Below, piece after piece: positions 39,701-52,350 of a stretch of DNA of 64,000 bases. Where the stretch lies: assembly GCF_002443255.2 (NCBI RefSeq), contig NW_019211455.1:58652764-58716763 (forward strand). Reading direction: 5' to 3'. Source of the DNA: Varroa destructor. Its lineage: Eukaryota; Arthropoda; Arachnida; Mesostigmata; Varroidae. Position 1 is the stretch's first letter; each line of letters begins with the position of its first letter. A model generated the notes under the pieces. That model searched no databases. It had not been told where the DNA came from and saw only the letters and a list, made by a program, of their open reading frames with translations. The translations under genes were made by a program, and so were the position numbers.

Positions 39701-42700
39701 TATGATATTGTCAAACATGTATAAGGATTTTGTGTTCGTAACGAAAAGCTTACATTGGCTCTCTCGTCGTTATCGGTTTGTATTTATTTATTTCTCTTTA
39801 ACAGCTCATCTGATTTCAAGCTTTGACATTACTTAGAGAAATTTCCTGCTCTACATAGAAACGAAGTCGCTAGTGGGAAGGGATCTTGAGTGTTAATCTT
39901 CAGTTCGACCGTCGCTTTCCTTATCGTTATTCTATTTTTCAATTCGTTTGTGTATTTTTACCTTTGTTTCTAGTTAATATTGTTCCACCTATTATGATCA
40001 TAAAAATGTTCGTAATTATTATTCTGTTTACCGTAACTACATTCGTAATCGCTTCATATTCGGTTTATTCTTGCTTTAAATTGTACACAGGTTTAGTTTG
40101 GTTGGCAACAAACCCACAATAAAGCCTGAAGCTTAAATCTTCGTTACATATATGTGTTACATTAGCGATATTCACACACCACGATCAGTCGTTATCACAA
40201 GCACGTGGCGTGCCCGAAAAGATCAAAGGAGCCTTGCACTGAAGCTGAAGAGAAAACAAAATGCAATTTCTACTTATTGGTATTGATCTATAAGGTACTC
40301 ATCCCGCCCGGTTTTGCCATCCACCACGTTGCTTGAGTTTACGTTTGTAACAGTAACAAACTGACTCTGATAACGACTTCGACTTTTTTTAATCAAATGA
40401 TATAGACACTCCTCTTTCTTGCGATCAAAGTCTCACAAATATTACACGCATGCACTTTTTGACATACACACATCGTACATACATCACACACACGCACAGA
40501 CCCACACACACACAGCGTTGTATTATCGTGTACATATATACTGTCCGAATGGTTGATACGGGGTTCCGAATATGGAAAATGCTATTCTATCATTTTTTCA
40601 CAGGCATAACGCCTGCAGATGAAGAGAAGGCTAACAAACCATAAACCATGGTGCCATCCGCGCATATTACTATATGGTTTATTACTCGTATAAAGAGCAT
40701 CTGGCGTCTTTTTGATCTCGTAAACTATTGGACAGCAATGGTGACAATAATAGCGAACCGATCATGATACAATTTTCTCTAATAACGTACTACTATTTCA
40801 TTGCCTCCTGTAGTATCTGTACCCAGAAGCCGCCATTGTTAGCATAATATTTTGTCATTCCGACTTGAAGAAACCACTGTTGCTAATTTCTTCATTGACT
40901 AATTTTCTTCTCAGTTAGTCATTTCATTCTTTTAATAAATTATGTAAGGTAGCCGACTAAAATATGGTAATAATCTTATCAGCATTTTTGTTGTCGTAAT
41001 TAGATTAATCATTTTTTATATTTTCAAAAAAATAAAGCTTCAACTCCACCTTTCTTTTTTCCTTCTCTAATCCATTCAACACATGTGTATATATGCTTTT
41101 TAAACTACATACTTTTTTCGGCCTTCTCGTTCCGTCTGCTCCGTTTTGCTGTTAAAATCGAGTCGGCTTCAAACCGACGTTAAGGAACTCACAACAGCAC
41201 ATTTCATGGTTTGCCTTTTCTTATATATAAGTTGTCTGCTTTTCTCAATATACAATCTCATATTCGTTCTTAATATTTTGTTCTTAATAATTCTAGCATA
41301 ACTCGTTTGCTACTGAAGAGCAAGGCTTTTATAACGTATTGGTGCGTTTGATGCTACGATGAACGCTTAGCGCTTGGTTTAGTACGCCCATACATGATCG
41401 TAAGCATCTACGCTAAGGACAACTCTATAATCAGTGGTCTTTAACCCTAGAGTATAAACAGCCGGCTAGTTGTAGGCTGTTCTTTCCTCGAACTCCGCTC
41501 TCCATTGGCATCTTTTTGCATCAAATTATTAACTGAATGTTAACTGATGACAACGGCAATTTCTTCCTGTCATTTGAGTCGTCGAGCCATACAGTGTACA
41601 ACTATTGTTTCGTAGACCATTAGACACATCGGCAATGCGAGAGGAAGAATTATCCACTTGTATCAAGTAATTAGGTCACTTTTCGTTGCTTGTCGCCGCT
41701 TTGTAAAGGCTCAAATGTACTGTCGTTTGTTCCTGATGCCGTATGCCATGATAGAGTAATTCACAGATAAATGGCGCACCTCACATTTTCCCTCGTCATG
41801 CTAGTCATTAGCGTGATATTATCCCTCTAGAGTTAGTTCGATCCTCCAGGTTGTTGTTATGCTACTTAGCTCGATTTCCTATTATTACGTTTGTGTTTCT
41901 GAAAGAATAACACCGGTGCATACTGACCGTTGCGCACTGCTTCGTGTCCTACTTCTCGAATTCCTATCGTTTTAGTTACATATTTTTCTTTCGTGGGTTG
42001 TTTCGGCTGTCTATTAGTCACCTCTTCCATATTTTTGATGACGTCTTCTGCCGTGCTTCTGCATTCTCATCTGCAAAACCTCCACTGCTAAATTTATGCA
42101 GAGACAAAGAGATCACGCGTATCATGTCTACCTGACGCGCCCTTACTGCCAAGCAATCCGTTCCATTATTCCTTTCGTTTGTTACCGGCATTCTGTTGTT
42201 GCTCCATAACCCTTTTGTTATTCTCCATTGTAGTGTCTGATCACTTGCATGTCCCGATGCGTCATCCTTCTCGCCGACTCCTGGCACTTCCTTTTTTCTC
42301 ACTTTGATTTATGCCACTTATGCTACACTGCTGTGTCTGATGTACAGATTCAATAAGGTACGGACTCCCTTCTCATTACGAGAGTCCACTGGACATTTGC
42401 AGGAGATGGCGGAAAGAAGTCTGCCGTTTGGGGACTGATTGGTTGTACCTAACTCCAATAAACAAGTGACGAAATTCCTTCTGATTTCTGCTTGGCCTGC
42501 AGCGACCTATTCTTGAAAAGCTAATTAGGGTCTGTCCGTCCGTTCCCTTTATCATGTGTAAACCCTATTTTAGGCTCACGTCTAGATTCCGGCATATCAT
42601 TTAGATAATAACAGTATTAGTTGTTACTATATGACTTGTCAGGCGATACAGCATTTGCTGCCGTGAAAAAGGCAAGTGTGTTTCAGGGTTACCATATGTC

Positions 42701-42752
42701 AAGCTCTATCTGCCTCGCGCTTTCACCTTGCTCTCAAAATAGTCTGATGTTT
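36790..42752. other. no supported gene; 3' flank of the TMEM55-like gene at right end
   Basis: AT-rich with scattered chance ORFs. A plus frame at 38149-38313 (starting MDVSKRTAPMSCQ) looks protein-like but has no homology I recognise. The 3' untranslated region of the TMEM55-like gene occupies some part left of 42753, end not determined. Confidence 0.4.
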
Positions 42753-42836
42753 TTATGCATTGACATGTCCTAATGTGTCAGGCTGTAGAGAGGCCACGGT
42801 CGAATTTGACCCTCCAGGTACGTTTACATGTGATAC
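42753..42836 (-). CDS. TMEM55-like gene, last coding exon
   Basis: Residues 257-283 and TAA, 84 nt. The acceptor is TTTTGCAG|GTA. It opens VSHV, matching the VSHP after the second helix in vertebrate members. It then carries a Ser/Asn/Gly-rich tail of about 23 residues, longer than the tail of the vertebrate proteins. The frame joins exon 6 exactly. Confidence 0.82.
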   Translation of the reverse strand, partial: VSHVNVPGGSNSTVASLQPDTLGHVNA

Positions 42837-45800
42837 CTGCAAAACAAGACGAATAAAATTTAGTGTCCTCTTTCACTAACCTCATTTAAAACGTCCGCTA
42901 CAAAATAATATTGAAAAAAAAACACGTAAACAGACCGTAAATACAGCCAATTAAATGTCAATGTTTTTTTAAGAATACTTAGCACTTGTATACAGATTAC
43001 ATGATATAATGGTTGTGCATTTCTGTGAATTAAAGGCCGACCCATAAAAGATCCGCTTTTTCTTATTGTACACTATTTACACATAGGCAACTTTAGCGCC
43101 ATACATAAGTGTGGTCTCACGCATGAAGAAAACTTAATACTCATTTCAAACTTCATGAAAGTGATTAAGCAGAAGAAGAATACGCCATATGGTCGACACC
43201 CACGTATTACCTGCGGACGATCGTTTGGATTTAATTAAAACTATCTATACAACGACGATTAAACTATTGGTAGCTATTGATATGGTACTAGTAGTTTCTA
43301 ACTATTAGCACCGTGCAGAAAAACTGATCTGAACTGTTCATTTGGTCAGTCCTTTAATCACAACGTCCATGAAAAATTCCAACACAACAAGTAATATCAC
43401 ACTTGTATGTTTACATTGTATCTTTAATATTCCGTAGACATACCTTGAGTGTACAATAGTAGATAGCTCGCAGGAATAGGACGACGAACAAGAGAAAGCA
43501 TATAATGTAGGCGACAAGCCAAGCCTTCTGTCCACCCGCTACCTGAAAATTTTAGAGATAGAAATATCGGTCAATGCTAGTGAATTTGTATGCGGTTTAC
43601 GAAATTATCTAGTATGGTCGTAACTATAGTAACGTTGGGGAGCAAAATACAAAATGTTTAAGGTACACTGACGACAGACAATGAAGACGACCTGATACAA
43701 TACTTGAATCAACATTGATTTCGGTTCAAAGGGTACAGGATGACTGCTTGTGATATTAATTTTGTTTCAATGCTCTGCTTATACCTTATATGTTGCTGCT
43801 GTGAGGGCAATCCCCACAACGGCCGATAAAAGCGAAAGAATGAAAAAGACGAGGCCACGACTTCGGGCAAATTCTGCTCCAACCGATGTCACCTAAACAA
43901 TGTTATTATCCACAAACAAACCCAAAGAACGAAAATTTAGGTATTGCCAGATAGTGGTCTGCGAATGGGTAACCCATTGCAGAAGGTCCAGGTCAATGTA
44001 GATAATTTACCCATCTCTTCGTTATGATGTTTAGTTTCAATACTCAATTCAAGAATAATGAACCATTAACCCATCATTATAAATCGCTATCTTAAATAAA
44101 GACATCGCCACATTATTCCTTAAATTAACAAGTCATATCATTTTTGGTATATGCGGCCGCTCTTTTAGATTTATATTTGAGCGTATATATATTTGAGCAA
44201 TAATATTATTTTTAATAAGCAACCCAGTCAAGATAGGTAATGAACACCTCTCTGACCTGAAGAGCCTTTATAACATTTTATCGTACTGATGACTAATTAA
44301 CGCTGATAAACCATATCATCATACAGGTAAATATTTAGAGAAGCTGAGATACGGCGTTCTGAAAACCAGTATTGTTGTTTGGCTTGACACGTACCTTGCG
44401 ACAGCTGGGGCATCGTGCCAAGGCGTTGCTAAACGTATTGAACATAAAAGCTTGCCCACAATACCCGCACGATACAGAACACAGGCCGGGTAAAGAGTAG
44501 CCCGGGAACGAATTCGGTAACGGCGCCAGGTAGAGAACACGACCACAATCGCTTCTGGGACACGAAACCCTCTGCGCGGTGGCCTTACAGATGAGCAAAC
44601 ATCGACACGTGCAACGAATGTACTTCTTGCCTGGAGGAGCTGAACGTATAGGCTGAACGTGGAATCGTATGTTGCACACGACCGGACGAAGCAAACCCCA
44701 CGCCATATCAATGGCAAAAAAGTACAAAGAGAAAGCGGTCACAAATTATTAACCATTTAAATAACGCAATAAATGTACGCAAAGGAAGAAGCTGGTTGGG
44801 CAAAATGCACGCAGCTCAATATATAAAGTTATCCATGAAGAAAAATTATTGATATGTATGCACCAGTATAAGACTTAAGTAATCTAAATAAATTCAAAAC
44901 CAATAGAGACGGAATCATATGATTCATGTGAATTATGGTTGTGACGAAAATTATACTAATGGCTAGCTAATACGCTTGTTTTCAAGCTTATCACTTCATG
45001 AAGTGAAAACCGTACAAACCCGCTTACGGAAATTAATAATATTATTGAGCATGTTTTGTAACAGTTGGCGAAAATTATATTTAAAATTTTCATAACGATA
45101 CATAAAATTTCCTATTATATCGTGTGCTATCCAGAGTATTTCATATAATTACCACAATCAGTGCGATACCATTCTAAAATGTTTATAATACATTAAAATA
45201 TTGCTACACGCGTGTTATTTGAACATCACAAACTTCACTAAGATCGTTCCAAAGTACTTTAATAAATGAAAATCGAGCGAAACCCATCCGGATTGTTTTT
45301 TTATAGAAATACCGGTAATTCCAAACACTGCCTCATTATAAGAGAGTTAACGATTTAGTTAAAACACAAACTAATTATTAACGCTTGGCAGCCACGCTTC
45401 GCCTCATTCTCCAATACCCATCTATGGCAACAGCCAAAAAAAAAGTTGCAGTTGTGATTCATCACTACAACTCTGTTAGCAGCTGGAGAAATTATTTCCA
45501 CTGGTTACTGCCGATAAGTGATCCATGGATACTCTACCGTGCTTTCGTTACATTTGGCGCATTTTACCACCGGTGAGTCCATACGATCTGTCAAATCGAT
45601 TGTCTCCCCACAAACCTGCAACAAATTATTATATAATACAACATCACTATTCAGCCCAAAAGATGAAGCTAGTTAAAATCCATAGTTCTGAATGGCTTCC
45701 AAGTTATTGCTTAAGGTGACAAAAGAACAACGTAAGTTTTCTCAGACTGGAATGCCAAGAAAAGCCATCCAAAGTCTCTAGACTTATAAACGCTAAAATC

Positions 45801-46818
45801 TGTCCGCATTATTACTTCCGTTAAACACATACTACCCATGGCCCTGTATACGTTTATTCAAACACTGAACTGTGAGGTAAGCTTACGCTGAAACCCAAAA
45901 ACATTCTTCAAGTAAGGAGCGGGACGCAACGGTTGCAAGGCCAGCAAACTACGGTAAGTTTCTAAAGCAGTATTTAAAAGGGCAGATCAAAAACGCTATT
46001 TAAATATTGAACCTCAAGTGTTCAGTATGCAAAACTCAACCCACTAACTTGAAAAATAAAAAAAAAATTCCATTTATTATATACGATAAAAATACCAGCT
46101 CTATAACATAAATATACCAATGTACCTTGCAGGGTATCTTCGACCCATATGGAGGCGATTGTGGCATTAACGCGGGCGGCAGCTCGACTTGAGCAATATT
46201 TTCTTCGTACCGACGATTACTAGCACTGGGCCCAGCACGATCACCACCTACAAAGGCATCATTAAAGTTTAAACGGATAACTGTCTTTGAGGATTTATCT
46301 ATTAGCGAAGAGACAGGTAATGGGTCTAGTAACATCTGAGGATCCAACAACGAGATGCATAACAAACACGTGTTTGTTTTTAATGCACCTATATCAAACC
46401 TTATTAATGCAACCACTCAAGAATAAAAAAAACCGATCGTTGTTTTTACAACCACCACTACTATAAACGAATACGATAATCGCCTATTCGAAATCTCATA
46501 TCAGGTTTTGTCACCAGTCCAGCATCCACTTTTTTCGGAACCCAAATTACGGTATGAAATACTGACGCCATCACAAGCTATTCTTTCTGTCGAATACGAA
46601 AAATATTGAGTAGGCCTATACTCTACGATACCCATTTTTAGTAGAAGGTTGGTCAAATTTCTTCAGACTATCCAAATGGCATCAGAAATAAGCTTATATT
46701 AAGGTCTTAACTTACCATTGCGAGTTTGTTCGGATATGTAGCTGGTGTTCTTGCTGGTGGGCCCACTAGTCGATTGATTGTTGGGCCCTAAAAGAGGTTG
46801 TCTTTCCTCCTGAGGCAT
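42753..46818 (-). CDS. TMEM55/PIP4P family lysosomal membrane protein, seven coding exons
   Basis: Joining coding segments 46818-46716, 46247-46126, 45615-45538, 44652-44395, 43892-43785, 43542-43444 and 42836-42753 gives 852 nt, 283 residues plus TAA. All six introns are GT-AG (phase 1, then five phase 0). Seen in the protein: acidic dileucine signal ERQPLL at residues 5-10, SPPYGS at 65-70, CKVC at 74-77 pairing with CAKC at 94-97 as a zinc-ribbon-like unit, the family signature APPGKKYIRC at 106-115, the CX5R motif C123-R129, CPRSDC at 132-137, CGYC at 163-166, SNALARCPSCRK at 176-187, and hydrophobic segments about 201-218 and 231-248. Length matches animal homologues (about 250-285 residues). 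Known of the family: resides on late endosomes/lysosomes, was reported to remove the 4-phosphate of PI(4,5)P2, and recruits JIP4 to control lysosome positioning; the phosphatase role has been questioned. Start: first ATG, giving the conserved N-terminus. I did not find a convincing poly(A) signal close to the stop. Confidence 0.93.
43444..43542 (-). CDS. TMEM55-like gene, coding exon 6 (second membrane segment)
   Basis: Residues 224-256, 99 nt. The acceptor is ATTTTCAG|GTA and the donor AAG|GTATGT. A short Gly-rich loop is followed by a hydrophobic helix, residues 231-248, and then RAIYYCTLK, corresponding to the RALYWACMK of vertebrate members. Confidence 0.9.
43785..43892 (-). CDS. TMEM55-like gene, coding exon 5 (first membrane segment)
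   Basis: Residues 188-223, 108 nt. The acceptor is TGTTTAG|GTG and the donor AAG|GTATAA. It begins VTSVG, matching the family's VSSVG, then a short basic stretch FARSRG and a hydrophobic run of about 18 residues forming the first transmembrane helix. Confidence 0.92.
44395..44652 (-). CDS. TMEM55-like gene, coding exon 4 (CX5R core)
   Basis: Residues 102-187, 258 nt. The acceptor is ACGTTCAG|CCT and the donor AAG|GTACGT. This is the most conserved part: APPGKKYIRC, LLICKATAQR (CX5R, C123 and R129), CPRSDCGRVLYLAP, CGYCGQAF and FSNALARCPSCRK. An ATG-initiated ORF extending upstream to 44742 is intronic read-through: residues before PIR do not match the family, whereas exon 3 does. Confidence 0.95.
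45538..45615 (-). CDS. TMEM55-like gene, coding exon 3
   Basis: Residues 76-101, 78 nt. The acceptor is TTGCAG|GTT and the donor ACG|GTAGAG. It supplies VCGETIDL and PVVKCAKCNEST, the two halves of a CxxC...CxxC unit equivalent to the family's CRVCQ...VVKCxxCNEAT. The exon is only 26 codons, so simple ORF scans miss it. Confidence 0.92.
46126..46247 (-). CDS. TMEM55-like gene, coding exon 2
   Basis: Residues 35-75, 122 nt. The acceptor is TTTGTAG|GTGG and the donor AAG|GTACAT. It holds the proline-rich cytosolic linker ending in SPPYGSKIPCK, the usual lead-in to the first CxxC. Combined with the single leftover base of exon 1 the frame is unbroken. Confidence 0.9.
46716..46818 (-). CDS. TMEM55-like gene, coding exon 1
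   Basis: Residues 1-34 plus one base. It opens MPQEERQPLLG, where E5-x3-L9-L10 fits the [DE]xxxL[LI] sorting signal conserved in this family. The donor is CAATG|GTAAGT (phase 1). The rest of the exon is Ser/Thr/Asn-rich and probably disordered in the cytosol. Confidence 0.88.
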
Positions 46819-47000
46819 GATGATGTTTTATAAATGCACAAGGATGCCGCTTCACAAGCGACTTCCAAGTCGACTACCTTTGACAAAGGCTACTGCTGTC
46901 TTATCACGTTTTTTTGATGATGGCTCAGTAAATCGAGACGGGTTAATCTGAAACATGCCACCCATAGAAAGCCAAAGATATTAATACATTACTTTTATCT
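46819..47000 (-). promoter_or_regulatory. probable 5' untranslated leader of the TMEM55-like gene
   Basis: Read on the minus strand, this stretch precedes the initiator ATG at 46818. I saw no competing upstream ATG in the 100 bases before it. The transcription start cannot be fixed from sequence and no TATA box stands out. Confidence 0.35.
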
Positions 47001-47689
47001 TGCTTTACAATGTACTTGGCGGCATTCAAAGTGTACCAAATCTGCCCGGCTTGTATTTCACGATTTACATATTTAAGCCAGTGGCATCGATATATCAATT
47101 ATAGCATTCTGAATAACGCGTAAAAAACGTTACGCAATTTTATAGTAGCTTAATCCCCTTAATGACTTTACCCTGTCAAAATATTTTCCCCTTTTATTCT
47201 TACTTGACCCCCTTTATTCTATTCTGTGTGAAAACATAGACGACTCTGCAGTAGTAATAATCTAGCAAGTGTCGTCGCCATATTACGAGGTAAAAGTGTT
47301 GTAAACATAACGGCCAGTACAGTAAACAGAATACGAGATTTGCTTTTATATAAACAGAGACCCCGTTTACTGTTTGAGGAATTCTTATTAAACTCTAGGG
47401 TAGAACGCGCGCTGGGATCGGTTAACGGTTAAAAATGGTACGATTCCACTGGACTTCACTAAAGACTCCGTTACTTCATTGATTTTTCAAAATTTAAATG
47501 AAATAGTAAAATAAACTACGACAACTGTATGATCGTGCATTCATATCGATATCATCCAACCAAATAAGTACTGAACCTAAAAATCATATACACTACGTGT
47601 GGAACCTTTTCTATTGGCGACAATTAGGAGCTGACGATTTTCATCCTTTTTCAACTTTCTATAAATAAAAAGGTCACTTAACCTTTTTT

Positions 47690-47710
47690 TTTTCTCTCTC
47701 TCTCTCTCTT
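47690..47710. repeat. T/(CT)n pyrimidine tract
   Basis: A run of T followed by about eight CT units. Confidence 0.8.
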
Positions 47711-50247
47711 TTGCATATAAACGAACAGTGGTACCAGTACTATTGGTACTCTTCACTTCGTAAATTTGCCTTGTAAAAGGAAAGATCGAAATTGATGTTT
47801 TATCATTGAGAATTGTGATGTTTTTTGAGCCAATGCCAGAGTTTAATGATAGTAAAAGTTAGCTGTGCCTTGCCTTAATATGTCCATCTTATTTGGTACC
47901 AGATCTACCGCGACGACCCTGCCGCAAGCTCTGAATCAATTACTGACTGATCTATGTATATATAGGTATTTAGCATAATTCTAGATAGCTTCCCAATCAT
48001 TGTAAGGTTCGGGCTGAAGTGTGAAAAAAAAACGAACGATTCCTATGCCACAGGAGCACTAATATCTTTGAAGAAAACGCAAAGCTAAGTTCGAAATCCC
48101 AGTGCGTTTCTCCAAGCGCATGTCATCCTAAAGCAAGCTGCAGCAATACGTCATGAATTCTTTCTTGGACACAGGGATGACACATTGTTCATGTCATCAT
48201 CCACAATCATGGCAGACCTATCTATATAAATATAGAAATCTATATAATTCAAGACGAAAAGAATTTGAGATGCGGTAAGTCTTAACTATTAAAAAATTAA
48301 CTGGTCGAGAAAACTTTCCAATCTAGAGGTAAAATATTTGAGTTTCAGACCAAGCATACAGGTTACTCATTTTATGAGACGACCTATCGTAAAATATTCA
48401 TAACCTTTATTTCAGGCTAGCCGATTTTCTGTTACGAACTATGTAAAGCCTAACAAGAACATCACTTTTTTTTCTGCAGCGTACTTCGAAACAATTAAAT
48501 TTTACTATTTTCCCAAGAATAGGTTGAGTTTTGTGTCAGTTCGTAAGTATCAGCCGGATGAATTCTGTTGCTCCTTTGGAACGAAACAAATCGCAAGAGT
48601 ACTTGGGAAAAACCATACAGGGAACAGAACAAAAGAAGTGATAAAAATAATCGCAATCTATAAATGCTGCAGTAAATTTGTACCGAGCAATAAATAAGTT
48701 GGCCCGCCTTTTCCCCGAACGACGCTTGATTTCAAACGTGTAACCAACTGTAGGTTCTGCCTCGTATTGAATTTACACGTATATCGACTCGCGTACAAAT
48801 ACCAATATCGAGGGCACATTAAATCTACTTCTATGAACTGCCCAATACCTATTCCAATCTCAAGTGACAAAGTAGGTTATATTCCCCTTGACCCATGAAA
48901 TCGTTTAGATTGAGCTACATTGCTTACTCAGTAGCCATCATAAATAATCGACAAGATCATAGTCTTAACAATATTTGGCCGACAAAGCGAGAAAATGGCT
49001 ACGTTCTGTACACTTGGCGCACACCTATCTACTTCGGGGCAACCCTACTATCCTGTCACCATTTTGCAAGCACGTTTTAGCGATATTACACTTTTCGAAA
49101 GAAATATATTTCCTACATATTTAACATTGTCTATATCTGCTAGGATAATTAACTGCTTCTTCTAAGCACATACATTTCGACACTCGGGCTGAATTTGTTT
49201 ACTAATCTAGCTAGCCAATTCGTTTACAAAAGCGTTCTTACTAGGCTTCAAAAAGTCTACAAGAGAACAACGCACAACAGACAACAACATTGTAATTCTT
49301 TATGTTTGTTATTTATCTTTCGTGGCCACCAACACGAAAACGATTATAAATGCCAGCAGCGAGCTCAGTAAAACACTACAGCGGCAGCAATCAATCATTT
49401 TTTGTTGCCATGTCGAATCGGTAAGACCTTAGATGAGCAGCATCGCTCTACCAACAACTAATTTTGCCCAACGCAGACAACAACCCCGGAGACGCACGCA
49501 CACGCAAACGACAGTGCACCTAATTTAAAAACTATTCATAAGCACGTTTACGTTTCGTGCATGGGTTGTTGTTATTGTGATATGAGATAGCTCGAAACCC
49601 GCTGTTACCAGCCAAATGACTAATCCCAAACGGTCCACGAGTGGTTTGGAGAGCACATTGTTCGAAATTGACGTTTGCTTTTCGTAGCTTGTCGTTATAA
49701 AACCTAAGTACAGGTGGAAGCCGGCTATAATGTAGATAAGATAGTTATAACAACTGTACCATTACCATAGGTTTAATTCGTTAGATGAGAATTTCCAACT
49801 CGATATTAGGTTTGGGACTACTTGGCTGATTTCGTTTGCGATATTACAAGACCATACTTGTGCATGCCGCGATCTGCCGTTGGATAATTGTTACAACTTT
49901 TATTACTGGATTGTTGTTGCTTCTATGACCAGCGTGCAAATAGAAAATCCCAAAGGGAAGCTGTTGCGGCTTTATTTTGCGGCAAGAAGCACCAATACAA
50001 GCTAACAATAACAACCTAATAGAAACAAAGTGGGCGAAATTGGCGCTGATGAAAACTATGACGACACCATCAGACGAATGAAACGTGCAAACGTTTATGA
50101 ACGCCTATGATTCTGTACGTTGTGTGTTTCTCGTTTTGGAAAGACTGAAGGTAGCTCCGGGATGTTAAGGAGCTGAGTCAATCGTATATTCGTCTACTAG
50201 CGGCTGGCGAGCGAGTCCGGGGACACCGACACGATGAAGCCACTACC

Positions 50248-50270
50248 GACGACGACGACGACGACGACGA

Positions 50271-50301
<31 letters not shown>

Positions 50302-50302
50302 A
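50248..50302. repeat. (GAC)n trinucleotide repeat with one GAT interruption
   Basis: About 18 units of GAC; the complementary strand would read as a serine run in an incidental 70-codon ORF. No flanking coding evidence. Confidence 0.9.
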
Positions 50303-52306
50303 CGATATTTGGCAAGTGCTCGGTGAACAGAACTCTCACAGCTCTAAAGGACGATCCACATTTCGTATAATCCTCCTCTACAAAGGACAAGCAAGATTCG
50401 TTCGCTAAAGTGTTTCAGTCGTGTTACGATGAAATAGCCGTGCCACAAACATTAGCCGAGCAGGAATGTCGTCACATTCATAAACAAATTTAAATACACC
50501 TGAAGCCAGATAACGCCGCAATCTATTGACTACATCTGCTGAAAGCGAATGAAGGGTGCTGTTTGAAATGAAGTGATTAAGTTTTCACGCACGCAAAACA
50601 AATGTCATCCATAGCTTCCAACTTCACTAGATACGATACGACACGACAGCAAATCATAGATGTACTGAACATGCTACAGCGAAAGGCCTGCTCCTAACCT
50701 TGACAATCCCTGATTTCTTCGGAGACCCTCTAGTCGGCAGACATTACCGACAACAGGAAACAGTACAGATTTCTGACCATAAACACTACTTGATCACTAC
50801 TGCTAGCACATCATTCCTGTTCTCTTCATGCACTCTCGACATCTGTAGACCTGATCACTATCCTACCAAACTGGTTCGGCTGTCCTTTGCCAGTGGGTAC
50901 CGTTTGACACTAAACTAGAAAAACCTAGCACTAATAACAAAAAAAACTCATCGGGCAACGCACAGTAACCAAAAACAACACTATCTCCATTGCGGTCTAT
51001 GTTTATTATGGCCTACGTTTACACCGCTTCCTTAGTCACTCCGTAATTTCTGCCGAGCTCCCATCATCATCAGCGTCGTCGTCAGCGAAAAACAGCACCA
51101 GGCGGCCACAATCCAGTTAGCAGCGATCAAGCATTCAGCCAGCGTTAGCCAAGCATCCCCCCAACGACGACAACAGCGACTGGCTCACTAAATAAATGAA
51201 CTGGACATTGCCACTACGACAACCATAACCGCTGTTGCCGATGGTAGTGGCGCTTTTAGCGGGCGTCGAATACGAGTTCGCCGCTGTGCTGTCAAGGCCA
51301 TTGACAAGTTTCGTATCAGCAAACAGCACCAGTTACAACGAAGGAAACACAATGACTTGCCGACAACCTCAGCAAATTTTTGAACGGCAATAAATACCGG
51401 TTGCGACTAGCATACATTTTAGGTTTGGTTAAGTGGCCTCGATTATATGGAACTGGCGTAAAGGACAACCTCGGCAATAGCTGCTAAACTATCTGTCCCC
51501 AATTGATAAATCGTCAAACATGATAAAATGCAATGATAGACATAAGCGCCTGTACGCAAATGATACCGTGAGTTAATACACAATGTCAATCAGCTTTTGG
51601 CTGACAGTGGTCGCGGGCAGTCTGTCCTTGTCAAGCCACAACACACAAGATATCTTTAAATGCGGACTACTCGCACGTTAATTGGATAGTAAAGAAACGC
51701 TTTGGTCATAACTTGCGACTTTTCAAAACTTTCCGATCACAGCTGCATAGGTGACTGCTGACAGACGCTGCTATGTTCCTGCAGAAGTACTTCAATTAAC
51801 TGATGACTCGCTCGTTTCTGCTAGAGCTGTTATACTACTGTGCTCTTACCGGATAGGTACTAATAGGAGCTGATAGTTGTCGATGTTTTCGACACAGCCT
51901 GGATCCAGCAGCGGTGGGCTGGGAATTTATATGCTTAGGAGTGATGATAGAAATCGACGCTGCTATTATGTTGGATTGGACTCCTGCTGTTAATCGATTG
52001 GTTGTTGTCTGCAGCCTGTCGTCGGTAGGTCGGTTTGGTCGCGGTACTGGGCAGAGTAGACTGCTTTGATTGAGGGTGATGTCAACCGATCTACGGCAAC
52101 TGCCACCTCTAACTCACAGCTGATGCGCTTTGACAATAGTGTGGACCCTACTTGCACATATACAACACGACTCTCTGATGCTGAGAAAATCAGTTTAAAG
52201 AATTTTCTTTCCCACACTTATTCACCGCACTGTGTCTATCTGTTTGCGAGCTAACAGCATTAGCAGCAGCTCTGTGTACAGCGGCAGACCAACACCAGCC
52301 GATATA

Positions 52307-52309
52307 CAG

Positions 52310-52350
<41 letters not shown>
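52307..52350. repeat. (CAG)n trinucleotide repeat with one CAA
   Basis: About 14 CAG units with a single CAA. In one plus frame this is a glutamine run inside an 87-codon open frame without an ATG start; another frame is also open. It may lie in untranslated exon or intergenic DNA. Confidence 0.9.

Noticed and set aside
42018..42302. 94-codon minus ORF as an extra downstream exon of the TMEM55-like gene
   Set aside because: It lies after the family-consistent stop at 42753 and has no homology to the family.
44653..44742. ATG-initiated extension of TMEM55 exon 4 upstream to 44742
   Set aside because: Residues before PIRSAPPG do not match the family, whereas the 26-codon exon at 45538-45615 supplies the conserved VVKCxxCNExT and joins in phase at a CAG acceptor.
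44991..45006. 16-bp palindrome TCACTTCATGAAGTGA in an intron
   Set aside because: Too short to claim function; inside TMEM55 intron 3 with no supporting feature.
50178..50390. Polyserine protein on the minus strand
   Set aside because: The serine run is simply the complement of the GAC microsatellite, with no conserved flank.
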